Source: Drosophila miranda (lineage: Eukaryota; Arthropoda; Insecta; Diptera; Drosophilidae). From it: a stretch of DNA of 64,000 bases. Shown here one piece after another: positions 11,603-23,070 of this stretch (position 1 is its first letter; every line of letters starts with the position of its first letter). The DNA is taken from the NCBI RefSeq assembly GCF_003369915.1, contig NC_046674.1, positions 30,259,657-30,323,656 on the forward strand, read 5' to 3'. The notes beneath the pieces are model-generated. The model ran no database searches. It had not been told where the DNA came from and was given only the letters and a program-made list of their open reading frames with translations. The position numbers and the translations under genes were made by a program.

Positions 11603-12358
11603 ATGGTCGAGGAGGTCGGCTGCCTGAGACAGACTGGCAGCAGCATCGGCATTGTCGTCGCTATGCCCAGCCCAAGCGCATCGAATACAGGAAACGCAGG
11701 TGTAGTAGCACCCACCACAGTGGTCACCTCCTCCACTGGTGGCATTCATCATCAGCCGCATCAACATCAGCATCAGCAGCAGCAGCAACATCATCATCAG
11801 CAACAGCAGCAGCAGCATCAACAGCAGCAGCACCATCATCCGCAACAGCAACAGCAGCCACATCATCAACTTTCCGGAAATATGAGCCTGCTGAGTGTCA
11901 AGGGCGGACGATACTTGTGGACGGACCGGGAGCTGTTGATGCATCTACAGAACTATACACCGCTGATCCTACTAATCGACTTTGTGGAGAAAACGCGCAC
12001 CAAGCGATTCTACGAGAACTCCGAGCGCTACGAGATACTAATGCTGGTGTTCATCATGCGTAAGGGGGCGCCGTTCTGTGAGAATAAACGCTTTCCGGGC
12101 GAGTACTGGGTGAATCTGTCGGTGGGGCCCATTGCCGAGGCTTTTGACCGTTTGCAGGCAGCCATCGATATACCCGATCCGCAGCTTCCCATACACATGA
12201 GTGTGACGGATCTGACCAGCTGGAAGCAGATGTTCGATGTGGCCATGATGGATATCAGGCGGTTTGCCTACTACACGGATCCCATGCAGTTGGCCGATGC
12301 CGGAGTCTATAATCGAATCACATTCGAGCAGCGTTTTGGGATGCAGTGGCAGGAGTAG
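11603..12358 (+). CDS. Uncharacterised protein with His/Gln-rich linker and conserved-looking C-terminal domain
   Basis: A single open frame of 251 codons from the ATG at 11603; ATG 11663 is an alternative start. Residues 1-50 are Ser/Thr/Gly-rich, about 50-92 are an almost pure His/Gln run encoded by CAG/CAT/CAC, and about 93-251 are a well-mixed globular domain rich in aromatic and charged residues, beginning near SLLSVKGGRYLWTD and ending in RFGMQWQE. I do not recognise this domain and give no function. It has no clear signal peptide or membrane segment. Balanced composition and fly-like third-position use in the C-terminal 155 codons argue that it is a real gene. A 5' intron could exist upstream. 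It converges on lin-52, with 589 bp between the stop codons; AATAAA at about 12631 could be its poly(A) signal. Confidence 0.75.
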   Translation: MVEEVGCLRQTGSSIGIVVAMPSPSASNTGNAGVVAPTTVVTSSTGGIHHQPHQHQHQQQQQHHHQQQQQQHQQQQHHHPQQQQQPHHQLSGNMSLLSVKGGRYLWTDRELLMHLQNYTPLILLIDFVEKTRTKRFYENSERYEILMLVFIMRKGAPFCENKRFPGEYWVNLSVGPIAEAFDRLQAAIDIPDPQLPIHMSVTDLTSWKQMFDVAMMDIRRFAYYTDPMQLADAGVYNRITFEQRFGMQWQE

Positions 12359-12947
12359 GGAGCGGGTAGGGGCTTCCACATATAGTATTTATAGCCAATA
12401 GAAGAAAGGATCAAAGGATTATTCACACACACCACGTAGTGGTTGGATTGTTGCGTTAATATATGTATATTTAGTCTATATATACGCAGGATATGCATAG
12501 TTGAATTTATCAGATCTGTGCCTTCTCCCACTCTATCAAAGCCACACTTCCTTTCGATTCTGAAGGATTAGAAGTTCCTTCGGAAAGCACACACACACAC
12601 TCTGGTAGTTGTCCATGTAATCAATGCTTTAATAAACATAAACGTTACGGTTGCAATCAATTATTCTTATAAATAGTTTTCTTTCGGTGGTCGGCGCGTG
12701 CAATGTAGTAATATTTTTTGCAGGCACTGTATAATGTTGCAACCATTATCGCCATAAATTAACAATAGAAATAATATTATTTTGCTGGTCGGTAGGCGTG
12801 CAATCTACAAAGGTTCAAGCACGCGTTGTATAGGGTAGGTATGAACAAAAAAAGATATACTAAGAGCTAAGGATTCTTCGGATGGGCACCAGAAAAAGAT
12901 CTGAGGGTGGTCCCATCCCATACGCCTCTTAAATGGCGTAATTTGGG
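12359..12947. other. Shared 3' UTR space of two convergent genes
   Basis: Short gap between the stop of the uncharacterised plus-strand gene and the stop of lin-52. It holds a CA run at about 12590 and AATAAA at about 12631 on the plus strand. It probably consists of the two 3' UTRs, and no other gene is seen. Confidence 0.5.
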
Positions 12948-13616
12948 TCAGGTGTGACGCTTGGGATTACGATCGCGATCGAAGATTTCCAACAGCTTGC
13001 CTCGGGACATCTCCTTGGCCTCTAAAAGGCCCAGTTGGTAGATTTCATCATGCATGCTCTTGATCATCGCGATCAATTCATCGGGCGCCATCTTTGACAG
13101 ACCTATACATATGGGGATTTCCTTTCTATTTAATCTCTGAATTATTATTATTTTGTGTGATACTCACGGTTTATTTTTACCATGTCCTCGGCGGTTAAGG
13201 TGGAAATGGGCTCAACGCTGGGTGAGTACATAGGTGTATCGCACATTGTGAGGAATTCATCCATGCCAGGGACTAGGGGCAAGGCGCGAACACACGTTAG
13301 AAAAGGGCGCCAACGAAATACACTGTAACTACTTACATCTCTCGGGCCATTGCACTGGCGATTCGCGGAGCGTCTCTAGCGAAATGAGCTCGTCCGGCTT
13401 AGAGGAGCCGGCTGGATCCTCCGCCACTTTTTTCTGCTGTTGCTGTGTCAATATGGGCCCCGATGCTACATCGTCGTCAGTTTTTAGTATTGTTTCTATG
13501 AGCAAAAAGGCGATTATCAGATAAGAAAGTATTTGCAGGTAAGGCAGAAATTACCAACCTGGAGCCAGCAGTTCTATGCTCAGATCCGAATGGTTTAAGT
13601 CCGGTTTAGTGCTCAT
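12948..13616 (-). CDS. lin-52: LIN-52 homologue, subunit of the dREAM / Myb-MuvB complex
   Basis: Four short exons on the minus strand, 13616-13559, 13495-13337, 13272-13168 and 13102-12948, joined by GT..AG introns of 63-66 bp, encode about 158 residues. The individual exons are too short to stand out as open frames. The protein has an acidic, Gln-containing N-terminus, then ESPVQWPERFPGMDEF, then a helical C-terminus with YQLGLLEAKEMSRGKLLEIF. Both blocks match the LIN52 family (SPDLWPEQLPG and YQLGLDESREMTRGKFL in vertebrates). LIN52 bridges LIN9 and the p107/p130-type pocket protein in the MuvB core, which represses or activates cell-cycle genes in the nucleus. A DRE lies about 130 bp upstream of the start. 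Confidence 0.88.
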
Positions 13617-14536
13617 TTCGGAACAGCACAAACTTTGAGAACGGCTACAAAAATTGCGTCGGGCCACAGAAATATTGTCTAGCGTCCTAGGGATGATCAA
13701 GTGGGAACTTGCGGAATAACGCGAGTGGGACTATCGTAAGCGATATATCGATATGAATATCTCTGGACAGTGCTGTAAGTCTTTGAAATGTTAAAGAACT
13801 GTATTTTTAGCCAACAAAGAAGTTTTGTTTTTCTTCCTGAAATAAAACGAAAACGAGTTTGTTAATTACTGCGCACCATTATAAATTACTTCGAACAGCT
13901 GGAAAAACCCACCCCCTCTTCATGTATTGTGCGCTCGCTCTGACTCATGGCTGGCGGCAGCGCGCACTCTGCCACTGATATGTATATTGTCGCACCGTTC
14001 GCGCTCGAACGAACAGTGCCATACAGAAATAAATGCACAAAATGGGCACGGGAAGCACATGTTGACTGTGTAAATGTTATGATGGTAGGCGAGATGATAT
14101 CAGTTTCAATCAACTAAAGTATGCAATACTAGGTGAAAAAGGTTTGTGCCTCAGTCTCCCCAAGTATTTGCTCATTGAAGTTTCTTAATTTGAGTCAATA
14201 AATTAATTGATATGCGCTCACTGTGCACAGACTTTCACCATCAACTGTCCGGCAGTGCGTCGCGAGACCCATAGCCCGAGAGCACTTTCTTTCAGTCATA
14301 GCTTCGCTCTCGCTACACTCACCTGTTCCCCCTTTTTAACTTTAGTCCAAAGTTTTTGTTAAATTTAGTTGCCGCGTCCAACTTTGAGCAAACCGAATTG
14401 CATCAACAATAACCAGGGCCTGTTTTGCGCGCGATTTTCGAACATTTCGAATAATTCCCCAATTCCCATTTGACTCGTCTTGATTTTTTCCACATTGACC
14501 CCGTCCAAATAACTTCCGAGTTTGTGTGAGGCCCCC
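13617..14536. other. Divergent intergenic region, lin-52 / NANP-like gene
   Basis: About 0.9 kb between two divergent start codons. Apart from the DRE it contains a moderately GC-rich patch at 13.9-14.3 kb with several GCGC and CTCGCTC runs, which may hold the promoter of the phosphatase gene. No open frame is accepted. Confidence 0.45.
13746..13753. promoter_or_regulatory. DRE (TATCGATA) upstream of lin-52
   Basis: A perfect palindromic DREF-binding element, 130 bp upstream of the lin-52 ATG on the minus strand. DRE promoters are typical of fly proliferation genes, which suits a cell-cycle regulator. The role is inferred from position only. Confidence 0.55.
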
Positions 14537-15959
14537 ATGGCAGCTAGTAAACTCTCCTCCAAGCAGACCACACTTTTTGAGTCGAAATGTGCGAAGATCT
14601 CTGCCTTCTATTTTGACCTGGACAACACTCTGATCCCGACCAGAGCCGGCGATTCTAAAGCCATACGTAAGGTGAATATTTTTAGGATCCGACTTGGGAA
14701 AGGGCGGCCGCCTGTCCAAATTTGGTGCGCGCGCTGTGAGGCAGCGTCAAGAAAATTTTCCACTGCTGAGTGGCGCTGACTGTTACGTCGTCGAAGCACC
14801 CCACCCGACCCGGACGGATGCGGCCAAGCACGTCGCACGCGCGTACCCAAAAATATTCGTTTGTCAAGTGTGCAACTGTGTGTGTTTGTGTACGAGTGCA
14901 TGTGCATGAGTGTATGTGCAGTTAGATGAATGCACTGATACGGCGGATTACGATTACGACAATGACTCGTTTCTGGTATTTAACAAGCCATTTGTTTGTG
15001 TGTTTGTGTGTTTCTTTTATTAACAGCTCTCAGATCTACTTGAGTCGCAGTACCATTTCACCAAAGATGATGCCTCTCTGGCCGCGCAGACTTTTTTGAA
15101 ATCCTTCCGCCGCTGTCCGGACAACACGCAGACCTCACTGGACTCGTGGCGCACCCACCTGTGGCGGGAGTCGCTGCTGCCCAAGTACAAGCACCTCGCG
15201 GATGAGATCTATCCACAGTGGCTACGGTTGCGATACCGCTACCTGGCCGTGCCGGCTGACTATGTGCAGCTGCTGACGCGAATGCGTCGGGCAGGCTATG
15301 CCCTGGCCCTCATCACGAACGGGCCTTCGAATGCCCAGTGGGAGAAGGTGGCCCGACTGAATGTGCGCGGGTACTTTGATTGCGTGCTGGTCTCCTCGGA
15401 CCTGCCCTGGGAGAAGCCCCATCCGGAGATCTTCTATGCGGCCTGCAATTTCCTCAGCGTCAAGCCGCAAGAGTGCGCCATGATCGGCGACAAGCTGGAG
15501 ACGGACATCAAGGTGGGTGTTTCTGGTATTTCCATCAGGGCTATTGACACTAAATGTTAACGAGCGCTCCATTTCCCGATCCAGGGAGGTCATTTGGCCC
15601 AGCTCGGCCTCACCTTCTGGACACCGCTGAGCAGCAGCAGCTCGGCAGCCCAGTCCCTGGACGATGTAGAGTACAAGCCCCACCACAAGCTCAACCAACT
15701 GCTGGAGCTATACAAATACTTTCCCCGTCTCAACGCCGTTGCGCAGCCCGACACTCCATCCACATCCAACCGCCGCGGGAGTTACCTGAGCGGAAGTCTG
15801 GCTAGTGCCAGCGGGAGTGGGAGCGGGTGTACGTCCGGCTCCAGTAGCCAGAGAAGCGAACCGGAGAAGCGGCAGTTGGCCTATCGCCGTGGCGGATCCT
15901 TGCCGGCCATGGACTGCTCGAATAGTGAGGCGGAGAACAGTTGCGACAGCTTCCTATAA
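14537..15959 (+). CDS. NANP: HAD-family phosphatase of the N-acylneuraminate-9-phosphatase (NANP) type
   Basis: Three exons, 14537-14671, 15027-15512 and 15585-15959, encode about 330 residues. HAD motif I is FDLDNTL at about residues 26-32, motif II lies at ALITNG, the Lys of motif III in WEKPHPEIF, and motif IV in MIGDKLETDI. The helical cap resembles vertebrate NANP, which removes the 9-phosphate of sialic acid 9-phosphate in the cytosol. The fly substrate is not shown by sequence alone. Vertebrate NANP is about 248 residues. Here an extra 80 or so residues follow the catalytic domain and are Ser/Gly-rich, with SGSGSG runs, and end in an acidic tail. I believe the D. melanogaster orthologue is CG15771. 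The first intron is 355 bp and the second 72 bp. Confidence 0.88.
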
Positions 15960-18914
15960 GGGAGATCCGGAGATTGAGTCTCGACGGAGGGCGAAAACGG
16001 TGCGCCGCGCTTCGCCATTGGTGGAAAATGTACCTTCAGTTTACAAAACTATAGCTAAAAGGAAATAGGAAATAGAGACGGAAACCAATAGGAGGAGGAT
16101 AATTAATGAAATGATGTTGATAAGGACAACCAGGCACACGGGAACCGAATGCAGGAATTTAAAGTTCAACTATTAGGTGGGAGGACCCGTGAACTACGGC
16201 GAATCTCGTTTATCTGCCATTAAAACTAAAATTAAGGTTAGAACAGAATCAGAAATGCACACATACTAAAAAAACAAAAAAATAAACCAGAAATGGCTAT
16301 AGAAATCACAATACAAGAGAGGAACCAGAAAGGGGTATAACCAAATGTATTTTTCTAAGCGGATGTTGTTCTTCCAGAAATTTTTTGTAAATTGATAAGT
16401 GCAATCAAAAAAAAAAAAAACCAAAAGAAATTAGAAATGATAAAAAAACAATTAAAATGGAACAAAAGCGAATAAGGAAAAAGTGTCGGATGTTGGCTCA
16501 ATTCGAAGAGAAACCGTTAGAATAGCTATCTTACTACATGTGTATCCATGTCGATTGTTAGCTATTGTAGTAGTCGTAGCCATGTAGCCGTTGGTTCGAA
16601 ATTCGAACTAGAAATTAATGCACCACTCCCCACACACGACACACACGAGACACAACACCTGAAAAACTGCTGGGACATTAATAAGGGTATTCCTGAAAGA
16701 GATTAGCCGCACCCAACAGGTTTATTAATGAGATCCTATTAAAGAGAATATAATAACAAAGCTATCGAAAAAAACTATCGCTTGAAACCCAGAATGTTTT
16801 AAAAATGTGGTAGATTATATATAAATAAGCATCACACGAACACAAAATTTCTTCCTATTGAAATCACAAAAAAATATATGACACAAAAACCAGCAAATGT
16901 GTTCCAAATCTTCCAAATAATCTAAGCGAAATCTGCTTCGAAGTAGAATCGAATCCGAATTGCCGGCTGTACGCACTGTGCCATTTGCATGAAACAGCTG
17001 CGAAAAGCTTATTGATCCACGAAATCTTTTCAGGAATACCATCCATAGTTATTTGCGTATTCCTCTCAGTCGCCTGTCCCCCACCCCAAACTCAGTTACT
17101 CCACCACCACTTTTTTTGTCGTTTTATAAAACTAAAGGTTACCTCAAGGTTAGGTAGTGGCAAAAGCAATATACGACTCGAAGAGCGGAAATACCCCATC
17201 TTATTAATATTTATAAACCATGGGTTACTTTACTCACTCCCCATACACCCGCGCAAAGTTAAAGACATGTACGAATATGTCTGCACGTACAATATAAAAA
17301 TGTATGTATTATCTAGGTTGCAATGTTAAACCATCAATAAAGAAAAACCCACAAATACTTAGCATGGAAACTATTCTTCAACTGACCCCAGGCTGCCCTG
17401 GGCCAAAATCTCTCCAGGAAGTAAACTGAAGGATTTCATTATTTTCCTTGTCCATTAATTGTTGTATATCACAAATGCCGAATCGATATAGCCATAATTC
17501 CTTCTGCTTTATAAATAATCGACTTCAATTAATCCACATTGTTAATATGTCTTCAGTCCGTGAAACTTATGGAAGGATATACCCAAAGGACCAAAAATTG
17601 GTGCCACCTACATCATGCGTTGATCAATTATTTCCAGCCTTCATGTGGACGGCGTTTGAATGCTGTACAATGAGACTGTTAAAAAGCTACACCCAGTGTA
17701 CGCTTTTAGATTTAGTCTTCTACACGTACGCGAAGCTCGTACACCTAATACTTGTTGTCAGCAGAGGCCACCGAAATACAGACCTACAAGATGTCGAAAG
17801 CAGAAGAATTAAACTGAAATATATACCTTCGATTTGTACACGTAAACGACACTAGTAAACTTAATACTTGGCGGTTATACGTGAATTAATGTTCTTTGAA
17901 TAAACTGTTCCTCTGAAGCTGGAACTGGCTTCCTTCTTGTTATAACACTGACTACTTTTTGGAAATGCAACCAATCAGCGACCCCTTCTTCGTTTACAAA
18001 AAATTTAATCATTTTCGTGTATATACTTTTTGAATTTAATCATAGTAAAATAAGCTTGGTTTTTTTTTGTTTTTGTTTTGTTTATAAACTACAAATACGC
18101 TATACGGTAAAATGGTATATCGCTTGCAGAGTCAGCAAATGAAATGACAACCAACTAACACTGAAATTTGCAGCAGCAGCATGGGCTAACGTTAACGTCA
18201 ACTGGCTTTATAATCGTTTTTGCAATTGAATTTTGTATACCATACGCACACAGATAATACATATGTATGTATATTGATCTTTGTACATACATACACACAT
18301 ATATATATATATATATATATACACATATTTATATATGTATACAATCAAAAGAGAAAAGTACACACAAATAAAAAAAGTACATTACAAATTGCACGTTTAC
18401 AAATGGAAACGAGAACATTTCACGCGACTGAAGAATACGAAATTTCTGCATTTCTCCAGCTAAAACTGGAAACATGTTCTCACTGCAGGGCTAGCTGGGC
18501 TAGGCTTGCTCTAGGCTTTCTACACGTTTCTTTTTTTTTTTTTGCTTAGTTAAGAGTTGTTTTTTAAGTATGTTTTTCTTCTCAAAAAAAGAGCACTTTT
18601 CAGACTAAAAATATACCCTAAGAACCTTTTTTTTGGAAATGGATTATACATACATTAGATAATGGACAAAGAAAGAAAACATAACGTAACATAGCATGAT
18701 GGAGTAGTTTTAGTTATAGTAGTAGTTGCTGTTGCTGTCGATAGTTATAGCAGTAATTATAGCGTACTGCAACGTTGTCCTCTTAAGTGGTAAAAACAAC
18801 CATCGTCTGATTTGATGGCCTCTGTCGTGCCCTACTCCTCCTTCTATTCCTACCTATACCTCACTCTCACTCGGAGATTGGCCGTAGCAGTATGTGTTGC
18901 TCTGTTTGCTTTGT
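15960..18914. other. NANP-like 3' UTR and convergent intergenic region
   Basis: About 3 kb between two convergent genes. AATAAA at about 16281 and 17334 are possible poly(A) signals for the phosphatase gene. An AT dinucleotide run lies at about 18298-18320. The MAPk-Ak2 3' UTR should occupy the right part. An ATG-initiated frame of 102 codons at 17547-17855 is noted but not called. Confidence 0.45.
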
Positions 18915-20183
<1,269 letters not shown>

Positions 20184-20610
20184 TCATCGCTTCAGCCCGC
20201 AAACGGTTTTGAGACAGCCCCCACGGTCAGATAGGTGCTCCGCCCGCCATAAGATAACGTCACAGCGAAAGCGACCCAACGTAGGTAGCGATAAAACAAT
20301 CAAAAAAGAATGGCTGGTTAAAAAAACACGCAAACCGAGAACAAAAAGTTGCATTTTTATGGCGATTTGCCAATATGCAGATTAGATGAGAGCCGCCGAA
20401 TACTCGATCTCGGTTTTAATCAAATTGCATGCAATCAGCTTACACAGCGTTCCCCGCCATTCGGTTTTCACAACCAGTGTATGAGAGCGAGCGTTGGCAG
20501 GCCTCGGGCCCAATTAAGCGCACTCGGTGAATACTTTAAGTTTTGAAAAATATTACACAATTTACATCTAACAGGCTGTCAGCGGATAATGGAGCGGGCA
20601 AGCAAGAAAA

Positions 20611-20685
20611 CCGTAACTGCATATGTTCCACACTATCGAAACAGGAGAGTATCGAATTGGTACTATCGATAGGTGTGTGTGTTGG
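20611..20685. repeat. Local duplicated promoter block, copy 1
   Basis: Begins CCGTAACTGCATATG, continues TCCACACTAT and GAGTATCG, and contains a DRE at 20664-20671. A diverged second copy starts at 20864. The two copies are about 250 bp apart in direct orientation. Confidence 0.6.
20664..20671. promoter_or_regulatory. DRE (TATCGATA), first copy, upstream of MAPk-Ak2
   Basis: Perfect DREF site in the first copy of a duplicated block. It lies 547 bp upstream of the MAPk-Ak2 start codon, so it is a candidate promoter element if the gene has a 5' UTR intron. No transcription start is visible. Confidence 0.5.
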
Positions 20686-20863
20686 TGGAGCGGGAGAGAA
20701 AATCGTGGGGCAGTGCGAGAGAACTGTCTCTTTATTGCAGCATTAACGGTTCCAGTTGGAAACAGAGGTAGATGCAGACGAGACAGTTATTATGCTACCA
20801 GGGGAGGCCGGTGTGCCTTATGGCCTTATGGCCTTATGTGCCTTATTATTACAATGCCTTTAC

Positions 20864-20940
20864 CGTAACTGCATATGCTCCACACTATTGGGCCGGGGAG
20901 TATCGCTATCGATACAATGCGTATGTGTATGTATGTTGGC
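20864..20940. repeat. Local duplicated promoter block, copy 2
   Basis: Diverged direct copy of 20611-20685, sharing CCGTAACTGCATATG, TCCACACTAT and GAGTATCG, and again carrying a DRE. Confidence 0.6.
20907..20914. promoter_or_regulatory. DRE (TATCGATA), second copy
   Basis: Perfect DREF site in the second copy of the duplicated block. It has survived despite divergence of the flanking bases, which hints at function. Confidence 0.5.
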
Positions 20941-21900
20941 GTATTCGTTTAGCTGTGTGAGTGGTTGTTTGGATCTGACGAAATTAATGGCCCTATTTTT
21001 GTTCTTGCTTATTCGAGTACATTACGCACAGAACACACGCAGCTTTTTAGCCGTGAAATCCTTATTTGGTTTACTGCTGAATTGCGGGCAACCGACGCAT
21101 AATCAGTCCACTGTTCTTTCCACTTTCTCACACACACATAGACGGGGTTCACACGCGCGCACACAAATGCAAACAATGCGTCATGTTTTCTCACTAGTAA
21201 CTAGTATTTTTCTATTTTTTTAGCGCCGATTTTCAATTTTCTCTCTCTCAATCTTCCTCTAGTTGGGCATACAATAAGCAATGCATGGGGAATAGTTTTG
21301 AGTGAGAGACATAGGCATTTAGTCTTTTATGGACGTGAGGGCCCGCATTACAGTGATTTATTCTTTTTCGCCGAGAACTTATCATTATTACATTTTTATT
21401 CAGCTGTTTTTTATTTACCTTAAGGTATTTGTTTTCAGCGTGCTATGTAACGAACAAAAAAAGAACAACAAACAACACGAAAATTATAGTTATTTGGGAA
21501 AACTATCGTCGCCACTGACGGTGTGACCATGAGCGCAGGAGCAGAAAAATGCTGATTTATAACGAGTCTCACAATTACTTAACCATTTATGAATTTACCA
21601 AATCAATAGGTAAATGAATGCATGTACAAAAATATGTGTAGTAGATTATATAATAGATCATTAAACAGTCTTTTTTCTAAATACCTACTCGCTTAATACC
21701 TAATCAAAGTGCATTTGTGGTAGGTATATATGCTGGTATATGCTAGACACATCTTCAGACATACATATACAAATATTCTCCGATACCATTTCTTGATAAT
21801 CATTGGTCTTAAATTATGTATATTTACTATCATGCTATTCGTTTAACTTGGAACATAGTGCAGCGATGTTATTCTCAATTAGTAATGCATGGACAATTGC

Positions 21901-21911
21901 CAGTGTGACCA
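21901..21911 (-). promoter_or_regulatory. Motif 1 (M1BP-type) promoter element upstream of bcn92
   Basis: CAGTGTGACCA is an exact reverse-complement match to Drosophila core-promoter Motif 1 (YGGTCACACTR). It lies 274 bp upstream of the bcn92 ATG and is the likely core promoter of that gene. A weaker GGTGTGACC copy lies at about 21520. Confidence 0.6.
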
Positions 21912-22184
21912 TAGCCCCAAAAATAGCACACATTTTGCAGCAGCTGTTTGTGCAGCTAGAATTTTAGTATTTTATGGTGGTATTTTCCCGTTCCCCACCT
22001 TCTGCTATCATGTAAACTTTTATGTCATCAAGCGGCACAAAATAGAGAAAACAGAAACTCCCCCATTCACATTAAAAATCGACAATAACACTATATTATT
22101 AATTAAAGCGCGCATAGAATTACACGCAGCACACGCCACTTGCCCATTCGCTTTCCCCCTGCTTCACCTGCTCAGCATACCAAG

Positions 22185-22662
22185 ATGTCAACACGTCGCC
22201 AGGCCATCACGCTGTACCGGAATTTAATGCGGGAATCTGAAAAGCTGCCTGCTTACAACTTTAGGTTCGTGTGTGATGAAATAGACTCACGATAATTGTG
22301 ATAATTACACCCTATCTCACTCCCATCCATAGAATGTACGCTGTTCGCAAGATACGCGACACATTCCGCGCCAACAAGGCCATCCGAGACTTTGCTGAAA
22401 TCGATCGAAAAATGGAGGCCGGCAAACAGAATCTGGAGCTGATACGGCGGCAGGTGAGTGGGTGCATCAGCGCGTCACACCGCGTGCGCGCGTTGTCACT
22501 GACTGCTGCCTTATCGGATCGGGTTCTACATACGGCAGTGTGATAAGTATTTCGGTTTGTTAACCTATTCCATGACGCTTGTAGGTCATCATCGGCCACC
22601 TCTACACGGCGGACAAGCTGGTGATCGAGAACAAGAAAACACTAAGCCCCTTGGATGACTGA
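22185..22662 (+). CDS. bcn92: LYR-motif protein, ISD11/LYRM4 homologue
   Basis: Three exons, 22185-22264, 22333-22453 and 22585-22662, encode exactly 92 residues, the length that gave the fly gene its name. The LYR motif is at residues 10-12, followed by the conserved Arg- and Tyr-rich helices (YAVRKIRDTFRANK) and RRQVIIGHLY..DKLVIEN, all typical of LYRM4/ISD11. In mitochondria ISD11 stabilises the cysteine desulphurase NFS1 and binds acyl carrier protein for Fe-S cluster assembly. Adjacency to Pgd, tail to tail with 408 bp between stops, is the known fly arrangement. After the TGA the frame stays open for 18 more codons to a TAA at 22717, and this extension looks protein-like (see findings). 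Confidence 0.95.
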
Positions 22663-23070
22663 GAGGATGCCGCCAAGGAGGGCTTGCCCCTGGTGTACAA
22701 AAGCCTGTTCTCAGATTAATAATATATATACTTACAACTCGAAAGACTCGTTACTACACAATTCTAACTGGATAAAGCTTTTTGCTCATTGTTGATGATT
22801 TTATGGAAGCCAAGTTATATATGTAGGCCTTATTTTTGAACCACCAGTGAAGGAATCGCTATAGTTTGCTAGCAAAAAAACACCAATTTAATATTATGTT
22901 TCAAAACAATATGAAATTATATATACATACATATATATTAACGTTATAAATAGGTACTGCTACCCTAAAAAAAACAATTTTAACTTCCAACTAGTATCAG
23001 GGAGCAGCCCGAACACCAGCTTATGACATGGAATGTGGGTTTGGTGTGTGCGGGGGGACGGTATCAACGC
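22663..23070. other. 3' UTR space between bcn92 and Pgd
   Basis: About 400 bp of AT-rich sequence between convergent stop codons. It presumably consists of both 3' UTRs. No further gene. Confidence 0.5.

Noticed and set aside
17547..17855. A 102-codon ATG frame in the NANP/MAPk-Ak2 convergent interval
   Set aside because: There is no recognisable motif, the DNA is AT-rich, and it lies where 3' UTRs are expected. It is kept only as a note.
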